A stretch of 64,000 nucleotides of DNA from Bacteroidales bacterium (lineage in GTDB: Bacteria > Bacteroidota > Bacteroidia > Bacteroidales > UBA932). Made by a program: the position numbers and the translations under genes. This document shows, one piece after another, positions 36,027 through 44,051 of the stretch. The stretch covers positions 111,835-175,834 of the forward strand of contig JAFZRX010000002.1 of the NCBI GenBank assembly GCA_017619675.1, given 5' to 3'. The notes below the pieces were generated by a model. That model saw only the letters and a list, made by a program, of their open reading frames with translations. It searched no databases and was not told the origin of the DNA. Each line of letters starts with the position of its first letter. The first letter of the stretch is position 1.

Positions 36027-37093
36027 TTCTTGAGTTTTTCAAATTCCTGCATGCACTCTACCAGGGCGTCAACATCTTCCTGGCTGCAAGCGTTGTACAA
36101 TGACGCGCGGAATCCGCCAACTGAGCGGTGTCCCTTGATTCCTACCATTCCCTTGCCCTTTGCGAATGCGAAGAACTCGTCCTGGAGGTCCTCATAGCCG
36201 GGAGCCATTACAAAGCATACGTTCATGATTGAACGGTCCTCCTTGTTGGCTGTACCCACGAACAGAGGGTTGCGGTCGATTTCCGCGTAGAGGGTTTCCG
36301 CCTTCTTGACGTTGATCTTGTTGATGGCCTCAACTCCGCCCTTGGCCTTGAGCCACTTGAGGGTCTCGGTCATTACCAGCACTGAGAATACCGGAGGGGT
36401 GTTGAACATTGATCCCTTGTCTACGTGTGTGCGGTAGTCAAGCATTGTAGGAAGGTAACGGCTTACCTTTCCAAGGGCGTCTGTCTTTACAATTGCGACT
36501 GCGACGCCTGCAGGGCCGGCATTCTTCTGGGCGCCGGCGTAGATCAGGTTGTACTTGCTTACGTCAACGGGACGGCTGAGGATGTCGGATGACATGTCGG
36601 CGATGAGGGGAACCGGAGAATCCAGGTCCTTGCGGATCTCCGTTCCGTAGATGGTATTGTTGGTGGTGATGTGCAGATAGTCGATATCCGTGGGGATCTC
36701 GAAATCCTTGGGGATAAAGGTGTAATTCTTATCCGCCGAACTTGCGATTGCATAGGCGTCTCCAATGCCCTTTGCCTCCTTGAGAGCCTTCTTTGCCCAC
36801 ATACCGGTGTCAAGATAGGCTGCCTTCTTCTCAAGGAAGTTCATTGCCGCCATAAGGAACTGAAGGCTCGCGCCTCCTCCAAGGAACAACACTTCATAGC
36901 CGTCAGGTATATTCAACAATTCTTTCCACAACGCGCGGCATTCATCCATTGTGGCTTCCCATTCCTTTGTCCTGTGAGAAATGCACAGAACGGACACACC
37001 AGTGCCCTTGAAATCTTTGATGGCCTCTATAGAGGCATCCAATGCGGCCTGCGGCAAAAGGCAGGGACCTGCATTAAAAACATGTTTAGACAT
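36023..37093 (-). CDS. serC: Phosphoserine aminotransferase
   Basis: 356 residues, class V aminotransferase. [14 protein letters not shown] at the start, [54 protein letters not shown] (in part; PLP Lys in AGAQKN) and [15 protein letters not shown] at the end are all typical. Converts 3-phosphohydroxypyruvate plus glutamate to phosphoserine. The ATG overlaps the IMPACT gene stop by 8 nt. Confidence 0.96.
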   Translation of the reverse strand: MSKHVFNAGPCLLPQAALDASIEAIKDFKGTGVSVLCISHRTKEWEATMDECRALWKELLNIPDGYEVLFLGGGASLQFLMAAMNFLEKKAAYLDTGMWAKKALKEAKGIGDAYAIASSADKNYTFIPKDFEIPTDIDYLHITTNNTIYGTEIRKDLDSPVPLIADMSSDILSRPVDVSKYNLIYAGAQKNAGPAGVAVAIVKTDALGKVSRYLPTMLDYRTHVDKGSMFNTPPVFSVLVMTETLKWLKAKGGVEAINKINVKKAETLYAEIDRNPLFVGTANKEDRSIMNVCFVMAPGYEDLQDEFFAFAKGKGMVGIKGHRSVGGFRASLYNACSQEDVDALVECMQEFEKLKK

Positions 37094-37691
37094 TTTGAAT
37101 TAAAGATAAATATTTAACTAACCGTTTATTTATTTCCTCTGTCTGGGAGAGCCTGACCCTTATGTCCATGGAACAAAGTTGTCCGTAGCTCTGCCCGCTT
37201 TGCGGTATGCCCATATCCTTGAGGGTGCGCATCACTGAATCCATGTTCAGGTAGTCGAACTCTATGTGATATGTCACGGCCGCAGTTTTCTCAACAACAT
37301 CAGCCTGGTTCAGGGCGTCCTGGGCGGCGGTCTTGTACGCCTTAATAAGTCCCGGGACCCCTAGCTTGATCCCTCCGAAGTATCTGACCACTACAACCAG
37401 CACGTCCGACAGTCCCGCGGAGTCTATCTGGGACAGGATTGGCCTTCCCGCTGTGGAGGAGGGCTCCCCGTCGTCATTTGACCTGTACCTGGATCCGTCC
37501 AGGCCCAGCCGGTACGCGAAGCAGTGGTGCCGGGCGTCGTGATACTCCTTTTTCAGGGAATCCACTATCTCCTTTACCTGAGCCTCCGTCTCCACCGGAA
37601 AGGCGAAAGAGATGAAGCGGCTCCCCTGGTCCTTGTACAAACCCCTTGAGGGCGAGGCTATACTGCTGTATGTGTCCTTAATTGGGGTCAT
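37086..37691 (-). CDS. IMPACT/YigZ family protein
   Basis: 201 residues from the ATG at 37691, which lies just downstream of a -7 element; the frame stays open to 37871 but that extension covers the promoter and the divergent gene start. N-terminal UPF0029 domain: [28 protein letters not shown] and [19 protein letters not shown]-terminal DUF1949-like half. The family is related to yeast Yih1 and mammalian IMPACT; the bacterial function is unclear. First gene of the run to metG. Confidence 0.92.
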   Translation of the reverse strand: MTPIKDTYSSIASPSRGLYKDQGSRFISFAFPVETEAQVKEIVDSLKKEYHDARHHCFAYRLGLDGSRYRSNDDGEPSSTAGRPILSQIDSAGLSDVLVVVVRYFGGIKLGVPGLIKAYKTAAQDALNQADVVEKTAAVTYHIEFDYLNMDSVMRTLKDMGIPQSGQSYGQLCSMDIRVRLSQTEEINKRLVKYLSLIQNV

Positions 37692-37699
37692 ACATAATT

Positions 37700-37707
37700 C
37701 AAATTTA
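37700..37707 (-). promoter_or_regulatory. -7 element of the IMPACT-serC-serA-to-metG run
   Basis: TAAATTTG on the minus strand, 8 nt upstream of the ATG at 37691; leader near zero. Confidence 0.6.
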
Positions 37708-37748
37708 GTGTTTTTGTTGGGAAAATGCAACCAAGTGGAATTATTTTG

Positions 37749-37756
37749 TACCTTTG
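37749..37756 (+). promoter_or_regulatory. -7 element of the pRiA4b-ORF3-like gene / miaA
   Basis: TACCTTTG matches TAnnTTTG; 22 nt before the ATG at 37779. Confidence 0.55.
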
Positions 37757-37778
37757 TCACGGAAAAACTATTCGAAGA

Positions 37779-38408
37779 ATGACTTACCAGTATAGAGTCA
37801 CCCTTGAGGGTATCAAAGGCTTTTACAGAGTATATCTGATTGACGGGGCTTCCACCCTGTATTCTTTCCATAAGCAGATGCGCGCCGACATGGAATTCCC
37901 GCAGGACCAGTTGATCCTGTTCAAGGGACTGGATTCCAAGGGCGGCCTGGTTGCACGCTTCGGCCTGTTCGACCTTGGCGCCGGAGCCGTGGACCAGATA
38001 AGCATATCCCAGACCGTAAAGAACGGGATAACCTCATTCGTGTACTTCTACGATGTCACCAACAAGAAAAGCGTGAACATCACCCTTGAAGGCGAGAGCC
38101 CTGAAAAGGCCCCATCTCCGGTAATCGTGGATTCTAAGGGTCCTGACCCCATCGAGTTCGAGAACGGATACGTAGCCTTCGAGGACCTCCCTGCCGAGCA
38201 GCGCCACCTCCCTTCAGACGATGACGAGGACAAGCCCCGCAAGGGCGGCCTTGCCGGTCTCCTGAACATCTCCCTTGACGACCTGGACGACCTCTCCGAC
38301 GAAGACGCGGAGGACGAGGACCTTGACGACGAGGATGAAGACGAGGAAGATCCGGACGACGAGGACGGCAAGCTCATCTACGACGGCACCGAAGAACTCC
38401 CTGTATAG
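37779..38408 (+). CDS. pRiA4b ORF-3-like protein with acidic tail
   Basis: 209 residues from the ATG at 37779; an in-frame ATG at 37725 precedes the promoter and is rejected. The N-terminal half (MTYQYRVTLEGIKGFYRVYL, LYSFHKQMRADMEF, DQLILFKGLD, FGLFDLGAG) resembles the plasmid pRiA4b ORF-3 / IS1096 TnpR passenger fold that is common beside miaA in Bacteroidota. The C-terminal third is extremely acidic (DDLDDLSDEDAEDEDLDDED and on), so it is probably disordered. Function unknown. Its last base is shared with the GTG start of miaA. Confidence 0.7.
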   Translation: MTYQYRVTLEGIKGFYRVYLIDGASTLYSFHKQMRADMEFPQDQLILFKGLDSKGGLVARFGLFDLGAGAVDQISISQTVKNGITSFVYFYDVTNKKSVNITLEGESPEKAPSPVIVDSKGPDPIEFENGYVAFEDLPAEQRHLPSDDDEDKPRKGGLAGLLNISLDDLDDLSDEDAEDEDLDDEDEDEEDPDDEDGKLIYDGTEELPV

Positions 38409-39277
38409 TGTCCAAGAAACTGATAATAGTCCTGGGGCCCACCGCCGTGGGCAAGACGGACTACAGCATTGAACTGGCCCTGAAATACGGATCGCCGGTA
38501 ATCTCCTGCGACTCCCGCCAGATCTACAGAGAAATGTCCATAGGCACGGCTGTCCCCTCAAGGGAACAATTGGAGCGGGTGCGCCATTATTTTATCCAGA
38601 CAATCTCCGTAAAGGATTACTACACCGCCGGGATGTACGAGATGCAGGCCCTGGCGCTCATGGAGGAACTTTTCGCCCGGGGTCATGACACACTGGTCAT
38701 GACCGGGGGCTCAATGTTCTATATCGACGCCGTGTGCAGCGGCATCCCCGACGTGCCGCCGGCAGACCCCGAACTGCGCGCGAGGCTTACCGAGCGCATC
38801 AGGCGGGAGGGCGCCCTGGCTGTGGCGGAGGACCTGCGCACGCTGGACCCCGCCGCCTACGACAGCATCGACCGCTCTAACGGCATGAGGGTGCTCCGCG
38901 CCATGGAGGTATGCCTGGGCACCGGGAAGCCCTTTTCGTCATTCACCGTCCCGCAGTCGCGAAAGCGGGATTTCGAGATAGAGAAGATAGGCCTCATGCG
39001 CCCGCGCGAGGAATTGTACGCTCGTATCGATGCTCGCGTCATCGGCATGGTGGAGCAGGGCCTCATAGACGAAGCAAGGTCCCTGATTGGATTCAGGAAC
39101 CTTACCGCGCTCAATACCGTGGGCTACAAGGAGGTTTTCGATTACCTTGACAACCCCGGAACTATTTCTTTGGACCAGACCGTGAGCCTCATACAGCGCA
39201 ACACCCGGCATTATGCCAAGCGCCAGATGACCTGGTGGCGCAGGGACGGCTCAATCCGCTGGATAAACCTCGATTAG
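38408..39277 (+). CDS. miaA: tRNA dimethylallyltransferase
   Basis: 289 residues, GTG start overlapping the upstream stop by 1 nt (TAGTG). P-loop VLGPTAVGKTDYSIELA, SCDSRQIYREMSIGTAVPS, the MIA pathway region VMTGGSMFYIDAVCSGIPD and C-terminal NTRHYAKRQMTWWRRD. It adds the isopentenyl group to A37 of UNN-decoding tRNAs. Its stop codon overlaps the stop of the convergent FKBP gene by 4 nt. Confidence 0.96.
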   Translation: MSKKLIIVLGPTAVGKTDYSIELALKYGSPVISCDSRQIYREMSIGTAVPSREQLERVRHYFIQTISVKDYYTAGMYEMQALALMEELFARGHDTLVMTGGSMFYIDAVCSGIPDVPPADPELRARLTERIRREGALAVAEDLRTLDPAAYDSIDRSNGMRVLRAMEVCLGTGKPFSSFTVPQSRKRDFEIEKIGLMRPREELYARIDARVIGMVEQGLIDEARSLIGFRNLTALNTVGYKEVFDYLDNPGTISLDQTVSLIQRNTRHYAKRQMTWWRRDGSIRWINLD

Positions 39278-40035
39278 TCTTCCTCTTCCGGCAGCGGTGC
39301 CACAGGGATGACCTTCAGGAGATCAACGTCAAATATAAGGGCCTCGTTGGGGCCGATAGGGCCGCTTCCGCTGGCGCCGTATGCCAGTTCCGGAGGTAAG
39401 AACAGACGGATCTTTCCACCTTCGCCAACCAACTGGATACCCTCGGTCCAACCGGGGATCACGCCCTGCAGAGGAAGGGTAACGCTCTCTCCCTCAGGAC
39501 TCTGGTCAAATATCTCGCCGTTGATGAACTTACCTACGTAGTTGACCTCAACCTCGTCCATAGGAGTGGGGTGTACGTCGCTTCCCTTCTCAAGGATAAG
39601 GTACTGGAGTCCGCTCTCGGTAACGGCTACGCCGTCCTCGAGCTTGTTCTTTGCAAGGAACTCCTCGGCCTTTGCAGCTCCCTTGGCCGCATTGAATGCG
39701 GAAAGATTCTCAAGATAGTTGGTGAAAAGTTCGTTCATGAGCTCGGGACTGATCTTGAACTGGTCCAGGAACTCGGGATCCTGCTGGTTGCCCTTGGCAT
39801 TAACAAAATCCTTGTAACCCTTGAGGAGCTCGTTGTAATTGTACTCCTTGTCAAATCCCCAGCTCTGTGCCTGTGCGGCGAACTGGATTCCCAACAGATA
39901 GCTTACAGAGTCAATCTGGCTCTTTGAAGGCTGGAGCGCCTTGATGTCTGCCGGAAGATTGGCATTGTCATTCTGTGCGCAGGCCGCGAGTGCCAGACCG
40001 GCAAGCGCAGCCACAATGATTGTCTTGATTTTCAT
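39274..40035 (-). CDS. FKBP-type peptidyl-prolyl isomerase lipoprotein
   Basis: 253 residues from the ATG at 40035, which begins MKIKTIIVAALAGLALAACAQN, a lipoprotein signal (Cys19). N-terminal helical dimerisation region (KSQIDSVSYLLGIQFAAQAQ) as in FkpA/Mip, then the FKBP domain from about 150: VEVNYVGKFINGEIFDQS, VIPGWTEGIQLVGEGGKIRL and ELAYGASGSGPIGPNEALIF. Periplasmic foldase. Follows the ROK kinase gene by 1 nt. Confidence 0.94.
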   Translation of the reverse strand: MKIKTIIVAALAGLALAACAQNDNANLPADIKALQPSKSQIDSVSYLLGIQFAAQAQSWGFDKEYNYNELLKGYKDFVNAKGNQQDPEFLDQFKISPELMNELFTNYLENLSAFNAAKGAAKAEEFLAKNKLEDGVAVTESGLQYLILEKGSDVHPTPMDEVEVNYVGKFINGEIFDQSPEGESVTLPLQGVIPGWTEGIQLVGEGGKIRLFLPPELAYGASGSGPIGPNEALIFDVDLLKVIPVAPLPEEED

Positions 40036-40036
40036 G

Positions 40037-41032
40037 TTATTGGTCATTATTTGATAATAAATTATTCCATCCAAGTGCCGACGCCCCAAGAATGGCGGCA
40101 TCGGACTCCGGCAAGGTAGAGAACAGCACCTTTATCTTGCCTTTCCATATATTGAGGAGGTTCTTTTCCATGGATTCCACGATTGGCTTCCGGAGCAGTT
40201 CACCCGCCCTGGCAAGGCCTCCGAACAGGATTATGGCCTCCGGCGAACTGAACGCCACAAAGTCAGCGAACGCCCTTCCAAGGAGCTTTCCCGTATACTG
40301 GAAGATCTCATTTGCCAGCGGGTCTCCCATGACCGCGGCTTCATACACCGCCTTGGAGTTCAGATGCTCCACGTAACGGAGCGGTGACGGATCCTCAGGA
40401 CGGTCGTTCAGCCATTCCCTGGCGGTCCTGGCCACTCCGGTGGACGAAGCGTACGCCTCAAGGCATCCCCTCTTCCCGCAGCCGCACAGGCGGGCGTCAT
40501 CGTGATGGTTTATGCATACGTGGCCCAGTTCCCCGGCATGGCCGTCATGGCCGTACATCAACTGCCCGCCGCTCACTATACCGCTGCCAAGTCCGGTGCC
40601 CAGGGTTATCACAATGAAATCCTTCATGCCGCGGGCGGCGCCGTAGGCCATCTCGCCTATAGCGGCGGCGTTGGCATCGTTCGTGAGGGAAACCTTCACT
40701 CCCCCCAGCGCGGCTGACAGCATCTGGGCTAAAGGCACTGACGTGCCGGAAGCCCAGCTGATGTTGGGCGCGTTGACTATGCATCCGGAGAAGTAATTGG
40801 CGTTTGGCGCGCCTACGCCCACGCCCTCCACCAGAGGGTCTCCGCACTCTCCCAGCAACTTCTTCACTGCCGATGCCAGGTCAGAGACGAAGGAAGACGC
40901 GTCGGGGCCGTAGCCGTCGGTGCGGATAGTGCTCCTCCCGGCTATATAGCCGTCGGAGCGCACCACACCTATCTTGGAGGTCTGGCCGCCGATGTCAATT
41001 CCTACTACGTATCTGTTATCTTGCTGGTTCAT
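40037..41032 (-). CDS. ROK-family sugar kinase (glucokinase-like)
   Basis: 331 residues from ATG 41032, which overlaps the deoxynucleoside kinase gene end by 17 bp. Phosphate-binding GIDIGGQTSKIGVV, NDANAAAIGEMAYGAARGMK (catalytic Asp region), VITLGTGLGSGIV and the ROK signature with zinc-binding GELGHVCINHHDDARLCGCG followed by KRGCLEAYAS. Phosphorylates a hexose, probably glucose, in the cytoplasm. The link to the glycogen genes is metabolic only. Confidence 0.92.
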   Translation of the reverse strand: MNQQDNRYVVGIDIGGQTSKIGVVRSDGYIAGRSTIRTDGYGPDASSFVSDLASAVKKLLGECGDPLVEGVGVGAPNANYFSGCIVNAPNISWASGTSVPLAQMLSAALGGVKVSLTNDANAAAIGEMAYGAARGMKDFIVITLGTGLGSGIVSGGQLMYGHDGHAGELGHVCINHHDDARLCGCGKRGCLEAYASSTGVARTAREWLNDRPEDPSPLRYVEHLNSKAVYEAAVMGDPLANEIFQYTGKLLGRAFADFVAFSSPEAIILFGGLARAGELLRKPIVESMEKNLLNIWKGKIKVLFSTLPESDAAILGASALGWNNLLSNNDQ

Positions 41033-41645
41033 TTGAGAACAGTCCGAACATTTGGGCGTCAATCATGTCGGTAACCTTTGCGAAGTCTTCCGGACGGTTG
41101 CCGAACTTGATGTTGTCAGCGTCTATTATCAGCAGGTTGCCGTCATAGTCCTTGATCCAGTTGTCATAGCGCTCGTTGAGGCCGGTGATATAGTCTATGC
41201 GGATGCTCTTCTCATACTCGCGGCCGCGCTTCTGGATCTGGGAGATGAGGTTGGGTATGGAGGATTTGAGATATATGAGCAGGTCAGGCTTGCCCACCAG
41301 GGACATCATGAGGTCGAACAGGTCCGAGTAGTTCTCGAAATCCCTGGTTGACATAAGTCCCATGTCATGCAGGTTAGGGGCGAAGATGCGCGCGTCCTCG
41401 TAGATGGTGCGGTCCTGGACTATGATGTCGTCGCTGTTGGCAATGTCAACAACGTCCTTGAACCTCTTGTTCAGGAAGTAGATCTGAAGGTTGAAGGACC
41501 ACCTTTCCATATCCTCGTAGAAATCCGCCAGATACGGGTTGAAGTCAACGGACTCGAACTTTGGGGTCCATCCATAGTGCGCCGCCAGCATCTTTGTAAG
41601 CGTGGTCTTGCCGCTTCCAATGTTTCCTGCAATTGCTATATGCAT
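41016..41645 (-). CDS. Deoxynucleoside kinase (paralogue 1)
   Basis: 209 residues. P-loop MHIAIAGNIGSGKTTLTKML, FESVDFNPYLADFYEDMERW, IVQDRTIYEDARIFA (DR(S/T) motif) and lid region SQIQKRGREYEKSI. dNK/dGK-type purine deoxynucleoside salvage kinase. A clear paralogue lies at 49320-49946; many residues around the P-loop, DRTI and KRGREYE are shared. The -7 TAAATTTG (41667-41674) gives a leader of about 15 nt. First gene of the dNK-ROK-FKBP operon. Confidence 0.92.
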   Translation of the reverse strand: MHIAIAGNIGSGKTTLTKMLAAHYGWTPKFESVDFNPYLADFYEDMERWSFNLQIYFLNKRFKDVVDIANSDDIIVQDRTIYEDARIFAPNLHDMGLMSTRDFENYSDLFDLMMSLVGKPDLLIYLKSSIPNLISQIQKRGREYEKSIRIDYITGLNERYDNWIKDYDGNLLIIDADNIKFGNRPEDFAKVTDMIDAQMFGLFSNEPAR

Positions 41646-41666
41646 ATCCTCTATAGTTTTAACTTA

Positions 41667-41674
41667 CAAATTTA
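41667..41674 (-). promoter_or_regulatory. -7 element of the dNK-ROK-FKBP operon
   Basis: TAAATTTG on the minus strand, 21 nt upstream of the ATG at 41645. Confidence 0.55.
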
Positions 41675-41726
41675 ATAAAAATTTGAAACAGTTACTGCTA
41701 TAGGGACAGTGACCTGTATAAATATA

Positions 41727-41763
41727 GCACCTGGGTCAAAAACTAGTATTTTGACCCAGGTGC
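41727..41763. repeat. Perfect 15-bp inverted repeat (terminator-like)
   Basis: GCACCTGGGTCAAAA (41727-41741), 7-nt spacer ACTAGTA, TTTTGACCCAGGTGC (41749-41763). It lies 28 nt after the stop of the minus-strand plug-like gene. On that strand it is followed by an AU-rich but not U-run segment, so it may be a factor-dependent terminator, or a mark of the island edge. Confidence 0.7.
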
Positions 41764-41791
41764 GGGAAAGGGTTCTCACATTTCTACTTCT

Positions 41792-42178
41792 CTAACCTTT
41801 TTTCAGAAATACCCTTATTGTTCCATCGATCTTATTGACTATTACACTTTCAATCTGATGTGGTTTCAGCCGATCAACGGCGTCCTTATCCACCTCTTTA
41901 TCATCAATGAAGTAGATCTCCGTCATAGGTGCGGTGTAATCAGATGTTTTGATCAAATGTAATTTGACCAACTGTTCCTTCCCGTCAAAGACGATTGTAC
42001 AGACACCGGTATTGTATGTCACTATGGTTTTCCCTTCCAGTTCCTTCCCGTCAAAGGTTTCATATGCCTGATCGTTAATCTTCATTACATTCAGGGTGTC
42101 CGCCTTTTCAGTGGCAGCATGAAGTGGGACCAGACTTAGACAAAGTGCGCAAAATGCAGTGATAATTATTGCTCTCAT
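41792..42178 (-). CDS. Small secreted TonB-plug-like protein
   Basis: 128 residues. Signal peptide MRAIIITAFCALCLSLVPLHA. The C-terminal part EIYFIDDKEVDKDAVDRLKP then HQIESVIVNKIDGTIRVFLKK mimics the TonB-receptor plug pattern in which a VDG segment is followed by (N/P)xxIESVxVxKD. No barrel, so it is a stand-alone plug-like mini-protein. Downstream of a membrane protein gene (17-nt gap), likely cotranscribed. Function unknown. Confidence 0.65.
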   Translation of the reverse strand: MRAIIITAFCALCLSLVPLHAATEKADTLNVMKINDQAYETFDGKELEGKTIVTYNTGVCTIVFDGKEQLVKLHLIKTSDYTAPMTEIYFIDDKEVDKDAVDRLKPHQIESVIVNKIDGTIRVFLKKG

Positions 42179-42195
42179 AATGATTTTATTTGTTA

Positions 42196-42762
42196 TTATT
42201 TATCTGTTCTTAATGAAGTGAGAGATGTAGTACCTTCATTCTCGTCCACTATCATCCTGTATGATTTCTCTGAGCCGTCTCCAAAGGTGACCGTGAGAAT
42301 AGCATTACCCCCATCCGGACGGGCTGTGATGTATTCTATGTCGCCAATGTTCAACTCCATCATATCCTTGATTCCATTGAGTATCTGCACCGTGGTGAGC
42401 GCTTCCGTTTCAGGCTTGCGAAAGAAAGCAAGAATTAATCCTACAGCGATTGCTGCCGAAGCGAAAACTCCTATCCAGATGCCTGGTCTGTTGAGCACGC
42501 GTCTCTTCCTTTTGCGTTGAATCATTTGATTGAATTCACGGACCGATGCGTCAGAAAGATAATCGTGTTCAGGATGGGTCGCTACAATCAGTCGGGCAAT
42601 AGCCTTTTCATCTTTATCAACCGGATGAGAGGAGTAATACTGTCTAAGCGCAACCTCTTCGGACAGGTCAGTCAAGCCCGTCGCTTGCCTGAAGCCCATT
42701 ACCAGCCCTGTAAGCCTCCCTCTAATCTTCTCAGAGTTATTTCCGAACTCTTTCCCTGTCAT
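42196..42762 (-). CDS. Hypothetical single-pass membrane protein
   Basis: 188 residues. The N-terminal ~100 residues are predicted cytoplasmic and contain a helical, charged segment ending QMIQRKRKRRVLNRPG. One TM helix follows (IWIGVFASAAIAVGLILAFF, about 102-121), then a periplasmic tail of about 65 residues with IEYITARPDGGNAILTVTFG. The layout (cytoplasmic N-domain, TM, periplasmic C-domain) is like an anti-sigma factor, but there is no sigma factor nearby and no motif I can name. Operon partner of the plug-like protein. Confidence 0.6.
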   Translation of the reverse strand: MTGKEFGNNSEKIRGRLTGLVMGFRQATGLTDLSEEVALRQYYSSHPVDKDEKAIARLIVATHPEHDYLSDASVREFNQMIQRKRKRRVLNRPGIWIGVFASAAIAVGLILAFFRKPETEALTTVQILNGIKDMMELNIGDIEYITARPDGGNAILTVTFGDGSEKSYRMIVDENEGTTSLTSLRTDK

Positions 42763-42837
42763 TTCCGTGTCTTCACTTATAAAGCCGAATAAACAGATGG
42801 GAAGTTAATTAATTCGCTGTTAAAAAATGACATTCTT

Positions 42838-42868
42838 TTTGCTATCTGTCAAAATTTCGCTATTTTTG
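42838..42868 (+). promoter_or_regulatory. fic promoter (TTTG-N19-TATTTTTG)
   Basis: TTTG at 42838-42841 and TATTTTTG at 42861-42868 with a 19-nt spacer, an ideal Bacteroidota promoter. The start site falls near 42874, about 20 nt before the ATG. Confidence 0.8.
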
Positions 42869-42895
42869 ACAGTTGAATAAAAAATCTGTCAAAAT
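42846..42895 (+). promoter_or_regulatory. Triple CTGTCAAAA operator at the fic promoter
   Basis: Three half sites: CTGTCAAAA (42846-42854), its inverted copy TTTTGACAG (42864-42872) and a direct copy CTGTCAAAAT (42886-42895) overlapping the start codon. The first pair spans the spacer and the -7 box, so bound protein would block transcription. The C-terminal wHTH of the Fic protein is the obvious candidate for autoregulation. Confidence 0.65.
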
Positions 42896-44003
42896 GGAAC
42901 CATACGATAGGAATTCTCCTTACAATCAACTTCCTCCTTTACCCCCTGAAAAGGCATTGTTCATTGATGAAGAGGTCGAGAGTAAACTCGTGAAGGCAAG
43001 CAGGCGGCTGGCTGAATTGAAAGGCCTGGCCGCAACACTCCCAAACCAGTCTGTCTTTGTGAATTCCATTGCCCTGAGGGAAGCCAAAGCCAGCAGTGCC
43101 ATCGAGAACATTTTCACTACCGACGATGACCTGTACAGAAACCTCTCCTGTAAGGAAGATGATTATCTGGAAGGACCAGCCAAAGAGATTCTCCACTATA
43201 GAGAAGCTCTCTGGAAAGGATATCAAGATGTTTGCAGGGAAGGTCTCCTTTCTACTGATACCTTCATCGATATCTATAGGCAGATAAAACAGACAAATGA
43301 CGGCATACGTCCTTATCAGGCCGAAGTGGTCATAAAAAAACGCGGATGGGGTTCATTGGTGGCAGAGACCGTCTACACCCCCCCGAGGGGGAAAGGGATA
43401 GTGGAAGGGAAACTGGCAGATTTGGTCGAGTTCCTGAACGACGATGACAAGTACCCAATGGATCCGCTCTTGAAAATGGCCTTGGCACACTACCAGTTCG
43501 AGGCCATTCACCCATTCCGGGACGGCAACGGGAGGACTGGGAGGATCCTGTGCATTATCTATTTGATACAAAAGAAGCTGTTGGATCTTCCTATCCTGTA
43601 CATGAGCGCATTCATCCTTCAGAACAAAGATGATTACTATAATGCCCTTGGGGGTGTAACGGGAACCAGGAAATGGAAACAGTGGGTACTGTTTATGCTG
43701 GAAGCGGTCTCACAAACAGCAGAGTATACCATTGACAAGATAAACCGTATCCGTGCCCTTATGGATAAGACAGCAACCATCTTGGAAGATAACAAACTGC
43801 CGCTTTCCCGTCTGAACACGGCAAAACTCTTTGAGCAGCCCTACATAAGGCCAAAGGCTCTAATGTCAGATAAACTGAAGAGCCTGAATACGGCAAAAAA
43901 GTATCTCAGCCAGATGGAGACCCTGGGCCTACTGACAAAAGAAAGAGTAGGGAAAGAATATATCTGGTTCAATACAGAACTGATGACAATCCTGACAGAT
44001 TAG
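42894..44003 (+). CDS. Fic-domain AMP-transferase with N-terminal inhibitory helix and C-terminal wHTH
   Basis: 369 residues from ATG 42894 (a TTG seven codons upstream lies next to the predicted transcription start). N-terminal Fic_N region with inhibitory motif SSAIEN (67-72, (S/T)xxxE(G/N) with Glu71), so a class II self-inhibited Fic. The catalytic core is HPFRDGNGRTGR (206-217), a full canonical motif predicting AMP transfer from ATP. The C-terminal ~90 residues (SLNTAKKYLSQMETLGLLTK) form a winged-helix DNA-binding domain. The target protein is unknown; a defence, stress or toxin-type role is possible. Convergent with the barrel protein gene. Confidence 0.92.
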   Translation: MEPYDRNSPYNQLPPLPPEKALFIDEEVESKLVKASRRLAELKGLAATLPNQSVFVNSIALREAKASSAIENIFTTDDDLYRNLSCKEDDYLEGPAKEILHYREALWKGYQDVCREGLLSTDTFIDIYRQIKQTNDGIRPYQAEVVIKKRGWGSLVAETVYTPPRGKGIVEGKLADLVEFLNDDDKYPMDPLLKMALAHYQFEAIHPFRDGNGRTGRILCIIYLIQKKLLDLPILYMSAFILQNKDDYYNALGGVTGTRKWKQWVLFMLEAVSQTAEYTIDKINRIRALMDKTATILEDNKLPLSRLNTAKLFEQPYIRPKALMSDKLKSLNTAKKYLSQMETLGLLTKERVGKEYIWFNTELMTILTD

Positions 44004-44051
44004 TTTATTTCCAAATAATAGATGTTCACAGGCGAGCGATTTGCTATTCCG

